A DNA stretch of 64,000 nt from Maribellus maritimus (GTDB lineage: Bacteria; Bacteroidota; Bacteroidia; Bacteroidales; Prolixibacteraceae). Of this stretch, positions 26,961 through 35,484 are shown piece after piece (the first letter of the stretch is position 1; each line of letters opens with the position of its first letter). The stretch is taken from assembly GCF_022267315.1 (NCBI RefSeq), contig NZ_JAIKLE010000006.1, forward strand, positions 124,001 through 188,000. Reading direction: 5' to 3'. The position numbers were made by a program, and so were the translations under genes. The notes under the pieces were generated by a model, which did not search any database, was not told where the DNA came from, and saw only the letters and a program-made list of their open reading frames with translations.

Positions 26961-28376
26961 TTAATTTGGTTTTGGTGCCAGCCGAACAACTTTCCCGGGA
27001 TTATTTAAAACAACATAAATTGCTCCGTCAGGTCCTGTAGAAACATCCCGTACTCTGCCTGCTCCTTTTAATATAACCTGTTCGTGAACAACGCGTTCGT
27101 CTTCAATTTGTAAGAGTCGTACTTCTTCATATTTTAGCGCACCAACAAGCAGCCTGTTTTTCCACTTTTTAAACGCATCTCCCCGGTAAAAATCCAACCC
27201 ACAAACCGCAATTGAAGGTTTCCAATACAAAATGGGTTGTTCCATTCCCGGCATATGTGTAATTTCTGTTATTATTGTTCCATTGTAGTTTTTTCCATAT
27301 GTAATGGTTTCCCATCCGTAATTATTTCCGGCTTTTATGAGATTTAATTCATCTCCACCCATAGGACCATGTTCTGTCACCCAAAGTTCTCCCGTTTCGG
27401 GATGAATTGCCATTCCCTGGATATTCCGGTTTCCAAGAGAGAATAACGAACCCATCGCGTTTTCGTCGTATAAAAACGGATTATCCTTAGGAATATCTCC
27501 ATTGGTTTGAATACGGTGAACTTTTCCGTTGGGGAGTGTAAAATCCTGGGCCTGGTATCCGGCACCCCGATCTCCAATGGCAAAATAAAGGTATCCCCAG
27601 GGATCAAAAACAATACGGCAACCATAATGGTGGCGTGTTGTGCGGTAAGTTTCATGCGGTGCTTCGAAAATTACTTCGGCATCAGTCCAGGTGTTATTTT
27701 TTATTTTTCCACGTTCGAGTCGTGTCATAGCCGGCGGACGTTGTCCACCGGATTCAGGCAAAACATGACTGTATGCAAGGTAGATCCATCCGTTTCGGTC
27801 GAATTCCGGATCAATCGCAACATCCATTAATCCGCCTTGTCCTTCATGTAAAACTTCAGGCGTATTTTTTACAGGCTCCGGTTGAAGTACGCCATTTTTG
27901 ACAATTCGGAGTCTTCCAGGCCTTTCGGTAATTAGGGCGGTATTATTGTCAAGAAAATCTATCGCCCACGGAATCTCCAGACCATCGGCAAAGGTTTCCA
28001 CATGGATATCATAATCCATGGTTTCCAGTTCCTCCGGCGTTGGCGGTTTTTGGGCTCCGGCATTATTTTCTGATTCGCGGATGTAACTTACAATAGAACG
28101 AATTTCATTGTCCGAAAGTGTTTTTTCATAGGAGGGCATTCCAAGGTGCGGAATCCCGAACTTGATATTTCGTGTCACATAACCGTTTTCAGCACCAAAT
28201 TGCCAAATGCCATCCACCAGACTGGTTGCATTTCCTCCATTTAGATCGGCTCCATGACATTGTGCACAATTTTTTTGATAAAGCGCGGCACCATCCTGCG
28301 CAAAAGCAGGCTGAATCAAGAATAAAAAGAGGGCGATACTAAGAGAATACTTTACAAACAAAAAAAATGATTTCAT
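26961..28376 (-). CDS. Cytochrome c / PQQ-type sugar (glucose/sorbosone) dehydrogenase fusion
   Basis: Exported quinoprotein-type sugar dehydrogenase with its own electron acceptor. From the ATG at 28376: signal peptide (1-26, ending PAFA), a cytochrome c domain with haem motif Cys37-Ala-Gln-Cys40-His41 and a probable Met axial ligand (GMPSYEKTLSD), then a six-bladed GSDH beta-propeller (ETFADGLEIPWAIDFLDN, GQGGLMDVAIDPEF, GDRGAGYQ, EHGPMGGDELN, GRVRDVSTGPDGAIYVV). Family members oxidise aldoses at C1 and pass electrons to the respiratory chain. In-frame ATGs at 28397 and 28433 are alternative starts. It implies a respiring cell, although some homologues have no proven dehydrogenase activity. 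Confidence 0.87.
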   Translation of the reverse strand: MKSFFLFVKYSLSIALFLFLIQPAFAQDGAALYQKNCAQCHGADLNGGNATSLVDGIWQFGAENGYVTRNIKFGIPHLGMPSYEKTLSDNEIRSIVSYIRESENNAGAQKPPTPEELETMDYDIHVETFADGLEIPWAIDFLDNNTALITERPGRLRIVKNGVLQPEPVKNTPEVLHEGQGGLMDVAIDPEFDRNGWIYLAYSHVLPESGGQRPPAMTRLERGKIKNNTWTDAEVIFEAPHETYRTTRHHYGCRIVFDPWGYLYFAIGDRGAGYQAQDFTLPNGKVHRIQTNGDIPKDNPFLYDENAMGSLFSLGNRNIQGMAIHPETGELWVTEHGPMGGDELNLIKAGNNYGWETITYGKNYNGTIITEITHMPGMEQPILYWKPSIAVCGLDFYRGDAFKKWKNRLLVGALKYEEVRLLQIEDERVVHEQVILKGAGRVRDVSTGPDGAIYVVLNNPGKVVRLAPKPN

Positions 28377-28505
28377 TACGATTGATTTAGATTTCATATT
28401 AATATACAACAATTTCAATAAATTATGTTTCATAAACAGAAAGCATTTTTATTGTTTGGGATGAATTTTGAAAAGTTAAGGGATTTTTATACTTAGAAAA
28501 TGTTT

Positions 28506-28513
28506 TATATTTG
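28506..28513 (+). promoter_or_regulatory. Putative -7 promoter box of the tetR gene
   Basis: TATATTTG, an exact TAnnTTTG match. Transcription would begin near 28518-28521, which excludes the ATG at 28500 and supports the start at 28536. Confidence 0.5.
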
Positions 28514-28528
28514 TAAGCGATTGCTCAC
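28513..28528. promoter_or_regulatory. Candidate TetR operator over the tetR start site
   Basis: GTAAGC-GATT-GCTCAC: 6-bp arms matching at five of six positions, immediately after the -7 box and over the expected transcription start, as in autorepression. A related GTAAG..CTCAC motif precedes the next gene. Confidence 0.45.
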
Positions 28529-28535
28529 TTTTGAC

Positions 28536-29057
28536 ATGACTGAAAAACAAGAAAAAATATTACAGGCTGCATTGCAGCTTTTTGCACGGGAGGGATTTCA
28601 TGCTACATCTACAAGTAAGGTGGCAAAAAAGGCAGGAGTTTCAGAGGGTTTAATTTTCAGACATTTTGGAAATAAAGAGGGATTGCTGCAAGCTATTTTA
28701 GAGGAAGGTGAAAACAGATTGAAGTCACTTTTTGTTGACATTGTAATGGAACCCAATCCAAAAGAAGTAATCCGCAAAACAATTGAAATGACGGATAAAA
28801 TTGATGTTTCCGATTATGATTTCTGGAAGCTGCAATTCAAATTGAAATGGGAGCTCGAAATAAGTGGCGACAAGAAAATGGAACCGTTGAACATGGCTTT
28901 AACAAATGCATTTCGTAAGTTGAATTACGAGTCGCCTGAATTGGAAGCGCAACTTTTAATCCTTTTTATTGATGGATTGGGATCAGCGGTGCTAAAAGGC
29001 TCAAAACTGAATTCTGATCAGATGATTCAATTATTACTCAAAAAGTATAACATCTAA
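28536..29057 (+). CDS. TetR/AcrR family transcriptional regulator
   Basis: 173-residue repressor. The N-terminal HTH is textbook TetR (KILQAALQLFAREGFHATST, then KAGVSEGLIFRHFGNKEGLL), and the C-terminal ligand-binding part is poorly conserved. I start at the ATG at 28536 because the putative promoter at 28506-28513 overlaps the earlier ATG. Candidate operators lie over its own promoter and just before the downstream six-gene operon, which it probably represses. The inducer is unknown. Confidence 0.9.
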   Translation: MTEKQEKILQAALQLFAREGFHATSTSKVAKKAGVSEGLIFRHFGNKEGLLQAILEEGENRLKSLFVDIVMEPNPKEVIRKTIEMTDKIDVSDYDFWKLQFKLKWELEISGDKKMEPLNMALTNAFRKLNYESPELEAQLLILFIDGLGSAVLKGSKLNSDQMIQLLLKKYNI

Positions 29058-29079
29058 AATTTTTTTAAAATAGATATAA

Positions 29080-29091
29080 GTAAGTACTCAC
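29080..29091. promoter_or_regulatory. Candidate second TetR operator
   Basis: GTAAGT-ACTCAC, a 12-bp imperfect palindrome (5 of 6 positions) 16 bp upstream of the next start codon. It shares the GTAAG..CTCAC ends with the site at 28513-28528 but lacks the 4-base spacer, so the equivalence is uncertain. Confidence 0.4.
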
Positions 29092-29106
29092 ATAAAAATT
29101 AAAATC

Positions 29107-30174
29107 ATGAAACAAATTGACAAAACAAAACCGGTAATGGTTACAGGAGCAACAGGATATGTTGCCGGTTGGCTAGTAAAGAAATTGTTGGATGAAGGAC
29201 TTACCGTTCATGCGGCTGTGAGAAATCCGGCGAAGAAAGAAAAAGTGGCTCACCTTGATGCGCTTGCAAAAAATTCCAAAGGAAGCATCAAGTATTTTAA
29301 ATCTGATTTGCTGGAGAAAGGTTCTTATGCTGAGGCAATGGAAGGATGTGAATTGGTGTTTCACACCGCCTCTCCTTTTTCAACTGTTGTTAAAAATCCG
29401 CAGAAGGATTTGATTGAGCCTGCCGTTTTGGGAACCGAGAATGTGTTGGAAACGGCAAATCAAACTCCCACAGTAAAGCGAATTGTTTTAACCAGCAGTT
29501 GTGCAGCTATTTATACTGACGCGGTAGATTGCCGGGTGGCTCCGGGAGGAATTCTCACTGAAGAAATATGGAATACAACGGCTTCGTTGGATTACCAGCC
29601 CTATTCTTATTCCAAAACACTGGCAGAGAAAAAAGCATGGGAATTGGCTGAAAAACAATCGCAATGGGATTTGATTACGATTAATCCGAGTTTGGTTATG
29701 GGGCCTCCGCTAAACCCCGGAGCCACAACTTCTGAAAGTTTTAATATAATGAAACAACTTGGTGATGGAACAATGAAAATGGGAGCGCCCAAAATGGGCG
29801 TTGGCCTGGTTGATGTTCGCGACGTGGCAGATGCTCATTTTCTTGCCGGTTTTATTCCGGAAGCTAAAGGACGTTACATTACTTCAGCGCATAATACCAA
29901 CTTTTTGGAAATGGCTTTGACCCTGGAATCAAAATTTGGAAAAAATTATCCGATACCCAAAAAAGCCCTGCCCAAATGGTTGCTTCTGCTTGTTGGGCCG
30001 ATGACGAATAAAATACTAACAAAAAAATATGTAAGAAATAATGTAAATGTGGAATGGAAAGCCGACAATTCAAAAATAAAAAACGATTTGGGGATTGATT
30101 TCCGTCCTTTACAAACCACAATGGAGGAAACATTTCAGGTATTGGTTGATGAGGGAATTGTAAAGGCAAAATAG
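29107..30174 (+). CDS. Extended short-chain dehydrogenase (dihydroflavonol-4-reductase-like)
   Basis: NAD(P)H-dependent aldehyde/ketone reductase of the extended SDR family, 355 residues. The cofactor turn is TGATGYVAG (about 14-22), an Arg for NADP appears in AAVRNP, the catalytic Ser lies in LTSSCAAIY and the YxxxK pair in YSYSKTLAE. First gene of an operon of six with short gaps (43 bp to the next) that follows the TetR gene. The substrate is unknown; family members reduce small aldehydes, methylglyoxal and flavonoids. Confidence 0.88.
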   Translation: MKQIDKTKPVMVTGATGYVAGWLVKKLLDEGLTVHAAVRNPAKKEKVAHLDALAKNSKGSIKYFKSDLLEKGSYAEAMEGCELVFHTASPFSTVVKNPQKDLIEPAVLGTENVLETANQTPTVKRIVLTSSCAAIYTDAVDCRVAPGGILTEEIWNTTASLDYQPYSYSKTLAEKKAWELAEKQSQWDLITINPSLVMGPPLNPGATTSESFNIMKQLGDGTMKMGAPKMGVGLVDVRDVADAHFLAGFIPEAKGRYITSAHNTNFLEMALTLESKFGKNYPIPKKALPKWLLLLVGPMTNKILTKKYVRNNVNVEWKADNSKIKNDLGIDFRPLQTTMEETFQVLVDEGIVKAK

Positions 30175-30217
30175 ACCGGTATTCCTTTTTGATAATGAAG
30201 CAATTACATTATTTTTT

Positions 30218-31327
30218 ATGAAACGATTTTTTCCACCTATTTTTTTATTGTTGTTTCTGGCGATTATTATCGGGGCAAATATTTATCTTTCCCGCCGCTT
30301 TAATTTTTATTTCGCCGTTGAGAATACAAGGCTATTATATTTGGCATTTCCTGCTGTAACTGCATTGATGGTTTTTGGGATGATGCCACTCTCAAATTCC
30401 ACCAAACGATGGGCTAATATTGTCTATATCCTGGCAGCAATTATAATGGGTGTTTTACTCTACCTTCTTTTGTCGGTTTTGCTGGTTGAGGCAGTAAATA
30501 TTTTTGCACATTTTTCAGCCAAAAACATGGGTATTCTTGCACTGGCAATAACATCCCTTGTTTCAGTTTATGGCGTGTTTAATGCCTGGAATGTTCAGGT
30601 GACTCAACAGGAAATCGGAATTAGTGGGTTGAGCAAAGAAATCAGAATTATGCATCTTTCCGATATTCATATTGGTCATTTTCGCGGCAAAATTTTTTTA
30701 GAAAAAATTGTTAGAAAAGTGAATCGGCAAAATGTTGACGCCGTATTTATTACAGGAGATTTGTTCGATGGCGTTATAAATCTCTCAAGAGAAAGTCTGG
30801 CTCCGTTGACCGATATTCACAAGCCCATCTTTTTTGTTGAAGGTAATCATGATAAATATTCAGGTATTCAGACGGTTAAGAACCATTTGAGGGAAATAAA
30901 TATACACGTTCTGGAAAACGAGATTTATCATTGGAATGGGTTACAGATCATAGGACTGAATCATATGGCAGCCGACAGTGAAACATTTAATATGCATGCA
31001 TCGGGACAGAAAAACACGATAAAAAGTATACTCGAAAGTCTCTCTCCTGATAAAAGCAAGCCTTCTTTATTGTTGCATCACAGTCCGGATGGAATTCAAT
31101 ATGCAAGTAATCACGGCATAGATTTGTATTTGGCGGGGCATACACATGCAGGCCAGCTTTTCCCGATAAAATATATTGCAGGTCTTATTTTTCAATATAA
31201 CAAAGGCTTGCACAGTTTTAATGGAACAAAACTTTTTGTTTCGCAGGGTGCCGGAACATTTGGCCCGCCAATGCGTGTGGGGACAAAAAGTGAAATAACA
31301 CAAATTCATTTAAAACCTATAAAATGA
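30218..31327 (+). CDS. Membrane-bound metallophosphoesterase (YkuE/YaeI-like)
   Basis: 369 residues: four hydrophobic helices in the first 130, then a calcineurin-like phosphoesterase domain with all metal motifs (LSDIHIGH, GDLFDG, GNHDK, LLHHSPD, LAGHTHAGQ). Related proteins hydrolyse lipid-linked or nucleotide phosphoesters at the membrane. Its stop overlaps the next start (ATGA), indicating translational coupling. The substrate is not predictable. Confidence 0.88.
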   Translation: MKRFFPPIFLLLFLAIIIGANIYLSRRFNFYFAVENTRLLYLAFPAVTALMVFGMMPLSNSTKRWANIVYILAAIIMGVLLYLLLSVLLVEAVNIFAHFSAKNMGILALAITSLVSVYGVFNAWNVQVTQQEIGISGLSKEIRIMHLSDIHIGHFRGKIFLEKIVRKVNRQNVDAVFITGDLFDGVINLSRESLAPLTDIHKPIFFVEGNHDKYSGIQTVKNHLREINIHVLENEIYHWNGLQIIGLNHMAADSETFNMHASGQKNTIKSILESLSPDKSKPSLLLHHSPDGIQYASNHGIDLYLAGHTHAGQLFPIKYIAGLIFQYNKGLHSFNGTKLFVSQGAGTFGPPMRVGTKSEITQIHLKPIK

Positions 31328-31992
31328 AAAAAGTAATTGTTACAGGAGCAACCGGAATGGTCGGGAAAGGTGTTCTGCTGGAATGTCTTGATCATCCGGA
31401 AATATCGGAAGTTTTAGCTGTTGGAAGAAATCATCTCGAAATAGATCACCCAAAGCTGAAGCAATTGATTCACAAAGATTTTATCAATTTTTCTGAAGTA
31501 AAAAGTCAGCTGACTGGTTACAATGCCTGTTTTTATTGCCTTGGAATAAGTTCGGTTGGTTTGAAGGAAGAAGAGTACAAAAAAATAACGTATGACTTTA
31601 CACTGGCTCTGGCAAAAACACTTCTGGAAAATAATCCGCAAATGACTTTTAACTATGTATCCGGACAAGGAACGGACTCTTCGGAAAGTGGCAGAGTAAT
31701 GTGGGCACGGGTAAAAGGAAAAACTGAAAACGACCTTTTGAAACTGGGGTTTAATCAGGCATTTATGTTCAGGCCCGGAATAATAATTCCATTGCGTGGT
31801 ATTAAATCAAGAACAAAAAGCTACCGGTTTATGTATAATTATTTTATGTGGCTGGTAAAAATTGTCAAAACTTTGGCTCCAAATTCGGTTGTTAGTACTA
31901 CTCAAATAGGGCAGGCAATGATAAATTCAATGCTACGGGGCTTTCCTCAGAATGTGCTTAAGGCAAAAGATATAATTGAATTGTCAAAATAA
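31324..31992 (+). CDS. NAD(P)-binding Rossmann (atypical SDR) protein
   Basis: 222 residues with the TGATGMVGKG cofactor turn at 6-15 and an atypical-SDR layout (YNACFYCLGISSVG, NYVSGQGTDSSE, FRPGIIIP). It lacks a YxxxK in the usual place, so it may be a reductase of the HTATIP2-like type or a non-catalytic cofactor-binding protein. It overlaps the metallophosphoesterase gene by 4 bp and is followed after 7 bp by another SDR. Confidence 0.78.
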   Translation: MKKVIVTGATGMVGKGVLLECLDHPEISEVLAVGRNHLEIDHPKLKQLIHKDFINFSEVKSQLTGYNACFYCLGISSVGLKEEEYKKITYDFTLALAKTLLENNPQMTFNYVSGQGTDSSESGRVMWARVKGKTENDLLKLGFNQAFMFRPGIIIPLRGIKSRTKSYRFMYNYFMWLVKIVKTLAPNSVVSTTQIGQAMINSMLRGFPQNVLKAKDIIELSK

Positions 31993-31999
31993 AAGAAAC

Positions 32000-32926
32000 A
32001 TGGAAAACGGAAAATGGACAGGCAAAAATATTCCAGACCTGACGGGGAAAGTAATTGTTATAACCGGAGGAAACAGCGGACTTGGTTTTGAATCGGTGAA
32101 AGCTTTTGCACAAAAAGGAGCCGAAGTAATTCTCGCCAGCCGATCGATGGAAAATGGAGAGAATGCAAAAAGCAAGATTGGTGAGACCAAAGGAAAGATT
32201 GTGGTGATGCAACTTGATTTATCAAGTTTTGAATCCATTAAAAAATTTGCTGATGATTTTAAGGGAAAGTATACAAAAATAGATGTGCTTTTGAATAATG
32301 CAGGAATAATGATGACTCCCTATTTTACAACTAAAGACGGCCTGGAGGCGCAAAACGGGGTCAACCATTTCGGGCATTTTGCATTAACGGGGCAGCTTTT
32401 CGAACTGATAAAAAACACACCGAATTCGAGAATAGTAAACGTGAGCAGTTTGGCGCATAAACAGGGTAAAGTGGATTTTGATAACCTTCTTTTTAAAAAC
32501 GGCAAAGATTACAGTCCTACAAAGTCTTACGGGCGCTCGAAACTTTCTAATTTATTATTTACATACGAGTTACAGCGAAGAATGGAAACCGCCGGAGTAG
32601 ACGCGAAGGCTGTTTCTGCTCATCCCGGAGTTTCCGATACCAACTTGGCCCGCTATCTTGAGAAGAAATTTTTGTTTAAGATTTTGAAAGTACTTTTGAA
32701 TCCGTTTTTTCAGAGTGCTGAAATGGGTGCGTTGCCGCAAATTCGTGCCGCAGTTGATGAGAATGTGAAAGGAGGAGAGTTTTACGGGCCTGACGGATTC
32801 AGGGAAATGAAAGGGCATCCTGTAAAAGTGAAGTCAAATGAAGCTTCGCATAATTTTGCAGATGCCAAAAAATTATGGGAACTTTCAGAAAAAATTACAG
32901 GAGTTACATTTTTATCAGATTTCTAA
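32000..32926 (+). CDS. Short-chain dehydrogenase (retinol dehydrogenase-like SDR)
   Basis: 308-residue classical SDR: TGGNSGLGF cofactor turn, LLNNAGIM, catalytic Ser in NVSSLAH, and YGRSK carrying Tyr and Lys. It resembles the retinol dehydrogenase/WW-domain oxidoreductase group with a C-terminal extension. Start chosen at the ATG at 32000, 7 bp after the previous stop; the TTG at 31976 would overlap the upstream gene. It is the third dehydrogenase in this operon. Confidence 0.87.
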   Translation: MENGKWTGKNIPDLTGKVIVITGGNSGLGFESVKAFAQKGAEVILASRSMENGENAKSKIGETKGKIVVMQLDLSSFESIKKFADDFKGKYTKIDVLLNNAGIMMTPYFTTKDGLEAQNGVNHFGHFALTGQLFELIKNTPNSRIVNVSSLAHKQGKVDFDNLLFKNGKDYSPTKSYGRSKLSNLLFTYELQRRMETAGVDAKAVSAHPGVSDTNLARYLEKKFLFKILKVLLNPFFQSAEMGALPQIRAAVDENVKGGEFYGPDGFREMKGHPVKVKSNEASHNFADAKKLWELSEKITGVTFLSDF

Positions 32927-32927
32927 A

Positions 32928-33572
32928 ATGGTAAAAAAGAAAATTGTTCTTGCCACTGAATTTGTTATTCTGTTTATTGGTGTGCCCTTGTTTTTGTTTT
33001 TTGAGGAGAATATTATTCATCCCAGTTCCATTTTATTGCCTGTTTTAGTTGCGTTAATTTTGTATTTCAGAAAACAAAAAGATTTTCATTTGCGTGACTT
33101 GGTTCGTCTGAATATTTCAAAAAAAATGTGGCTGCAACAACTGCTGGCTGTTATCGCAACCGGAGTTTTTCTACTTGCTTTTGTATTGATTTTTGAGCCT
33201 GAAAATTTGTTCAATCTCCCGCGTGGAAATCCGGCAATTTGGCTGGCAATGTTAGGGTTTTATCCCGTATTTTCAGCTTACGGACAGGAAGTCGTTTACC
33301 GAAAGTTCTTTTTTATGCGATATTCCCGTCTGTTTCAAAATAAATGGATTCTGATTTTTGCCAGTGCGATAACATTTAGTTTTGTACACATTGTATATTT
33401 CAGTGTGCTTTCGCTGGTTTTGACTTTTTTTGCAGGATTATATTTGGCCTGGCTCTACGATAAAACCAGAAGCGTGCTGTTCACTGCCATAGTTCATGGA
33501 ATTATGGGGTTCCTGATTTTTACCGTTGGATTAGGGCAACATTTTTGGGTAGATATGATGCAGTGGTTGTAA
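32928..33572 (+). CDS. CPBP-family intramembrane protease homologue, motifs degenerate
   Basis: 214-residue polytopic membrane protein with the CPBP (Rce1/CAAX-protease-like) layout. The first motif reads GQEVVYRKF, so the family EExxxR has become QExxxR. The second (FSFVHIVY) keeps its His. The third (TAIVHGIMG) keeps His but has Gly where HxxxN has Asn. Two of the residues thought to be catalytic in Rce1 are therefore changed, and proteolysis may be lost. It starts at 32928, 1 bp after the SDR stop. Role unknown. Confidence 0.78.
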   Translation: MVKKKIVLATEFVILFIGVPLFLFFEENIIHPSSILLPVLVALILYFRKQKDFHLRDLVRLNISKKMWLQQLLAVIATGVFLLAFVLIFEPENLFNLPRGNPAIWLAMLGFYPVFSAYGQEVVYRKFFFMRYSRLFQNKWILIFASAITFSFVHIVYFSVLSLVLTFFAGLYLAWLYDKTRSVLFTAIVHGIMGFLIFTVGLGQHFWVDMMQWL

Positions 33573-33583
33573 AAATAATTCGT

Positions 33584-34225
33584 ATGAAATATAAATGTAT
33601 AATTTTTGATTGCGATGGGGTGTTGGTTGACAGTGAGGCAATTTCAGCCAAAGTGTTTAGGAAAATGATGTCGGAATTGGGATGTGAACTGGAACAGGAA
33701 ACGGTTCTGGAGCAAATAACCGGCACCTCGATGAAAGAAAATTTGAAGTTTTTTACGGAACATTTGGGAAAAGATTTACCAGAGGATTTTGAAGAGGAAT
33801 TCAGAAAACGTTCTTTTCAGGCCTTCAAAACCGACCTCAAACCTGTTCCCGGAGTTCATGAAATCATTGAAAAACTAAGAATACCTTTTGGCGTGGCTTC
33901 CAGCGGACCGGTAAAAAAAATTAAACTTAACCTGACTTCCACAAACCTTGCTGATAAGTTTGGTGAGAATATTTTTAGTTCGTATGACATAGGAAGTTGG
34001 AAGCCCGAGCCCGATATTTATTTACATGCCGCCAAGAAAATGGGTTTTTCTCCCCAACAGTGTGCTGTTGTTGAAGATAGTATCCCCGGTGTAAAAGCTG
34101 CAAGGGCAGGCGGTTTTGATGTGTATGCTTTTTCAACAAAACTGAAAGAAGAGGAATTTAAGAAGTTGGGTGCAGAAGTTTTTTATTCCATGGAAGAATT
34201 AGGTAGTTTGTTAAACATCAACTAA
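33584..34225 (+). CDS. HAD superfamily phosphatase/phosphoglucomutase-like hydrolase
   Basis: 213 residues of HAD subfamily IA. Asp9 and Asp11 lie in IFDCDGVLVDSE. Motif II is ASSGP, motif III has Lys in KPEPDIY, and VVEDSIPGVKAARAGG holds the metal-binding Asp. A helical cap with a beta-phosphoglucomutase-like layout is present. ATG at 33584; a TTG 39 bases upstream is inside the previous gene. Likely dephosphorylates or isomerises a sugar phosphate. It ends the TetR-linked operon and lies 50 bp before the lacI-type gene, so it could also serve the inositol pathway. Confidence 0.87.
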   Translation: MKYKCIIFDCDGVLVDSEAISAKVFRKMMSELGCELEQETVLEQITGTSMKENLKFFTEHLGKDLPEDFEEEFRKRSFQAFKTDLKPVPGVHEIIEKLRIPFGVASSGPVKKIKLNLTSTNLADKFGENIFSSYDIGSWKPEPDIYLHAAKKMGFSPQQCAVVEDSIPGVKAARAGGFDVYAFSTKLKEEEFKKLGAEVFYSMEELGSLLNIN

Positions 34226-34275
34226 ATTGGCGTCATCGTTTTTAGACAGCATTTACCGGACATTTTTGGCTTGGC

Positions 34276-35295
34276 ATGAAAAAGTCGCGTACCACCATAA
34301 CTGAAATTGCAAATCAACTGGGGGTTTCTCCCTCAACGGTTTCGCGTGCTTTGAATGACCATCCTGCAATAAGCAAAAAAACAAAAAAGGCGGTAGTAAA
34401 ACTGGCCCGAAAATTAAACTATCAACCCAATTTACTTGCTCTTAATTTACTGAAAAACAAAACCAACACAATAGGTGTGGTGGTTCCTGAAATCACGAGT
34501 TATTTTTTTTCTTCGGTAATTAACGGAATCCAGGATATGGTGAACCCTTTGGGAGTGAATATGATTATCAGCCAGTCAAACGAATCTTACGAAGAAGAAA
34601 AAAATATTATTCAAACTTTTACATCCATTCGGGTAGATGGATTTTTAATTTCTCCATCGTCTGAAACTAAAAATTTTGGTCACCTAAAAATATTAACTGA
34701 CAACAATATTCCTTTGGTAATTTTTGACCGTGATTGCGAAGGAATTGAAGTGGATAAAGTTTTTGTTGATGAATACAATGGTGCTTTTCAGGCTGTAGAG
34801 CATTTGATTCAGACCGGTTGTAAAAGAGTGGCACACATTGCCGGGCAGCAGACGCTTTCCACAGCGCGGCATCGTTTAAAAGGATACAAAGATGCCTTAA
34901 GCAAATACAACATCCCGGTAAATGAAAAATATATCGTTGAAAGTTGTGGATTTGCACCCGAACACGGGATCGACCCCACAAAAAAACTTCTGGCGCTACC
35001 CAATCCTCCCGATGCCATATTTACAATTAATGATGGTGTAGCCATTGGCGCAATGTATGCCATAAAAGAGGCGGGAATAACAATTCCTGAAGAAATATCT
35101 GTTATTGGTTTTGATGACGATCCACACTCCTCTTTTTTTAAACCCTCCTTATCTACTGTTTGGCAGCCCACCTATGAAATGGGAGTTCTTGCTGCCCGTT
35201 TTCTAATGAGAAGGATTAATGCTTCAAATGAGATCTCAAGCTTCAGAATTGAAACGTTGCTGCCCGAATTGGTTGTTCGGGGCTCTTCCAGATAA
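34276..35295 (+). CDS. LacI family transcriptional regulator of the inositol operon
   Basis: 339 residues: N-terminal LacI HTH and hinge (ITEIANQLGVSPSTVSRALNDHPAIS, about 8-33; hinge to 60) and a periplasmic-binding-protein-like ligand domain ending in the usual LLPELVVRGSS. It lies directly upstream of the inositol genes in the same direction, and a 22-bp palindrome of LacI-operator type sits between it and iolJ. It probably represses the operon until an inositol catabolite binds. Other organisms use DeoR-type (Bacillus) or RpiR-type regulators for this pathway. Confidence 0.9.
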   Translation: MKKSRTTITEIANQLGVSPSTVSRALNDHPAISKKTKKAVVKLARKLNYQPNLLALNLLKNKTNTIGVVVPEITSYFFSSVINGIQDMVNPLGVNMIISQSNESYEEEKNIIQTFTSIRVDGFLISPSSETKNFGHLKILTDNNIPLVIFDRDCEGIEVDKVFVDEYNGAFQAVEHLIQTGCKRVAHIAGQQTLSTARHRLKGYKDALSKYNIPVNEKYIVESCGFAPEHGIDPTKKLLALPNPPDAIFTINDGVAIGAMYAIKEAGITIPEEISVIGFDDDPHSSFFKPSLSTVWQPTYEMGVLAARFLMRRINASNEISSFRIETLLPELVVRGSSR

Positions 35296-35383
35296 ATAGA
35301 AGGATTTTGGAACAATATACGTTGCTTCCAACGCTTCATTTTTTCTTGTTATTCCCTATTATTTTGCTCTGAATCAATACTTT

Positions 35384-35405
35384 TTTATGCAAACCTTTGC
35401 ATAAA
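35384..35405. promoter_or_regulatory. LacI-type operator palindrome before iolJ
   Basis: Perfect 10-bp inverted arms TTTATGCAAA (35384-35393) and TTTGCATAAA (35396-35405) flank CC. Length, symmetry and central dinucleotide match LacI/GalR operators. It lies between the lacI-type gene and iolJ, 16 bp upstream of the putative -33 element. Confidence 0.85.
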
Positions 35406-35421
35406 GTTTTTGCCTGTTTTA

Positions 35422-35454
35422 TTTGTATTGAGTATAAATAATGATTTAAATTTA
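35422..35454 (+). promoter_or_regulatory. Putative promoter of the inositol operon
   Basis: TTTG (35422-35425), 21 bases, then TAAATTTA (35447-35454), which is one base off TAnnTTTG. It would start transcription near 35460, about 25 bases before the iolJ ATG. Confidence 0.5.
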
Positions 35455-35484
35455 GGAAGTATAACTAAATCAATAAAGGCAAAA

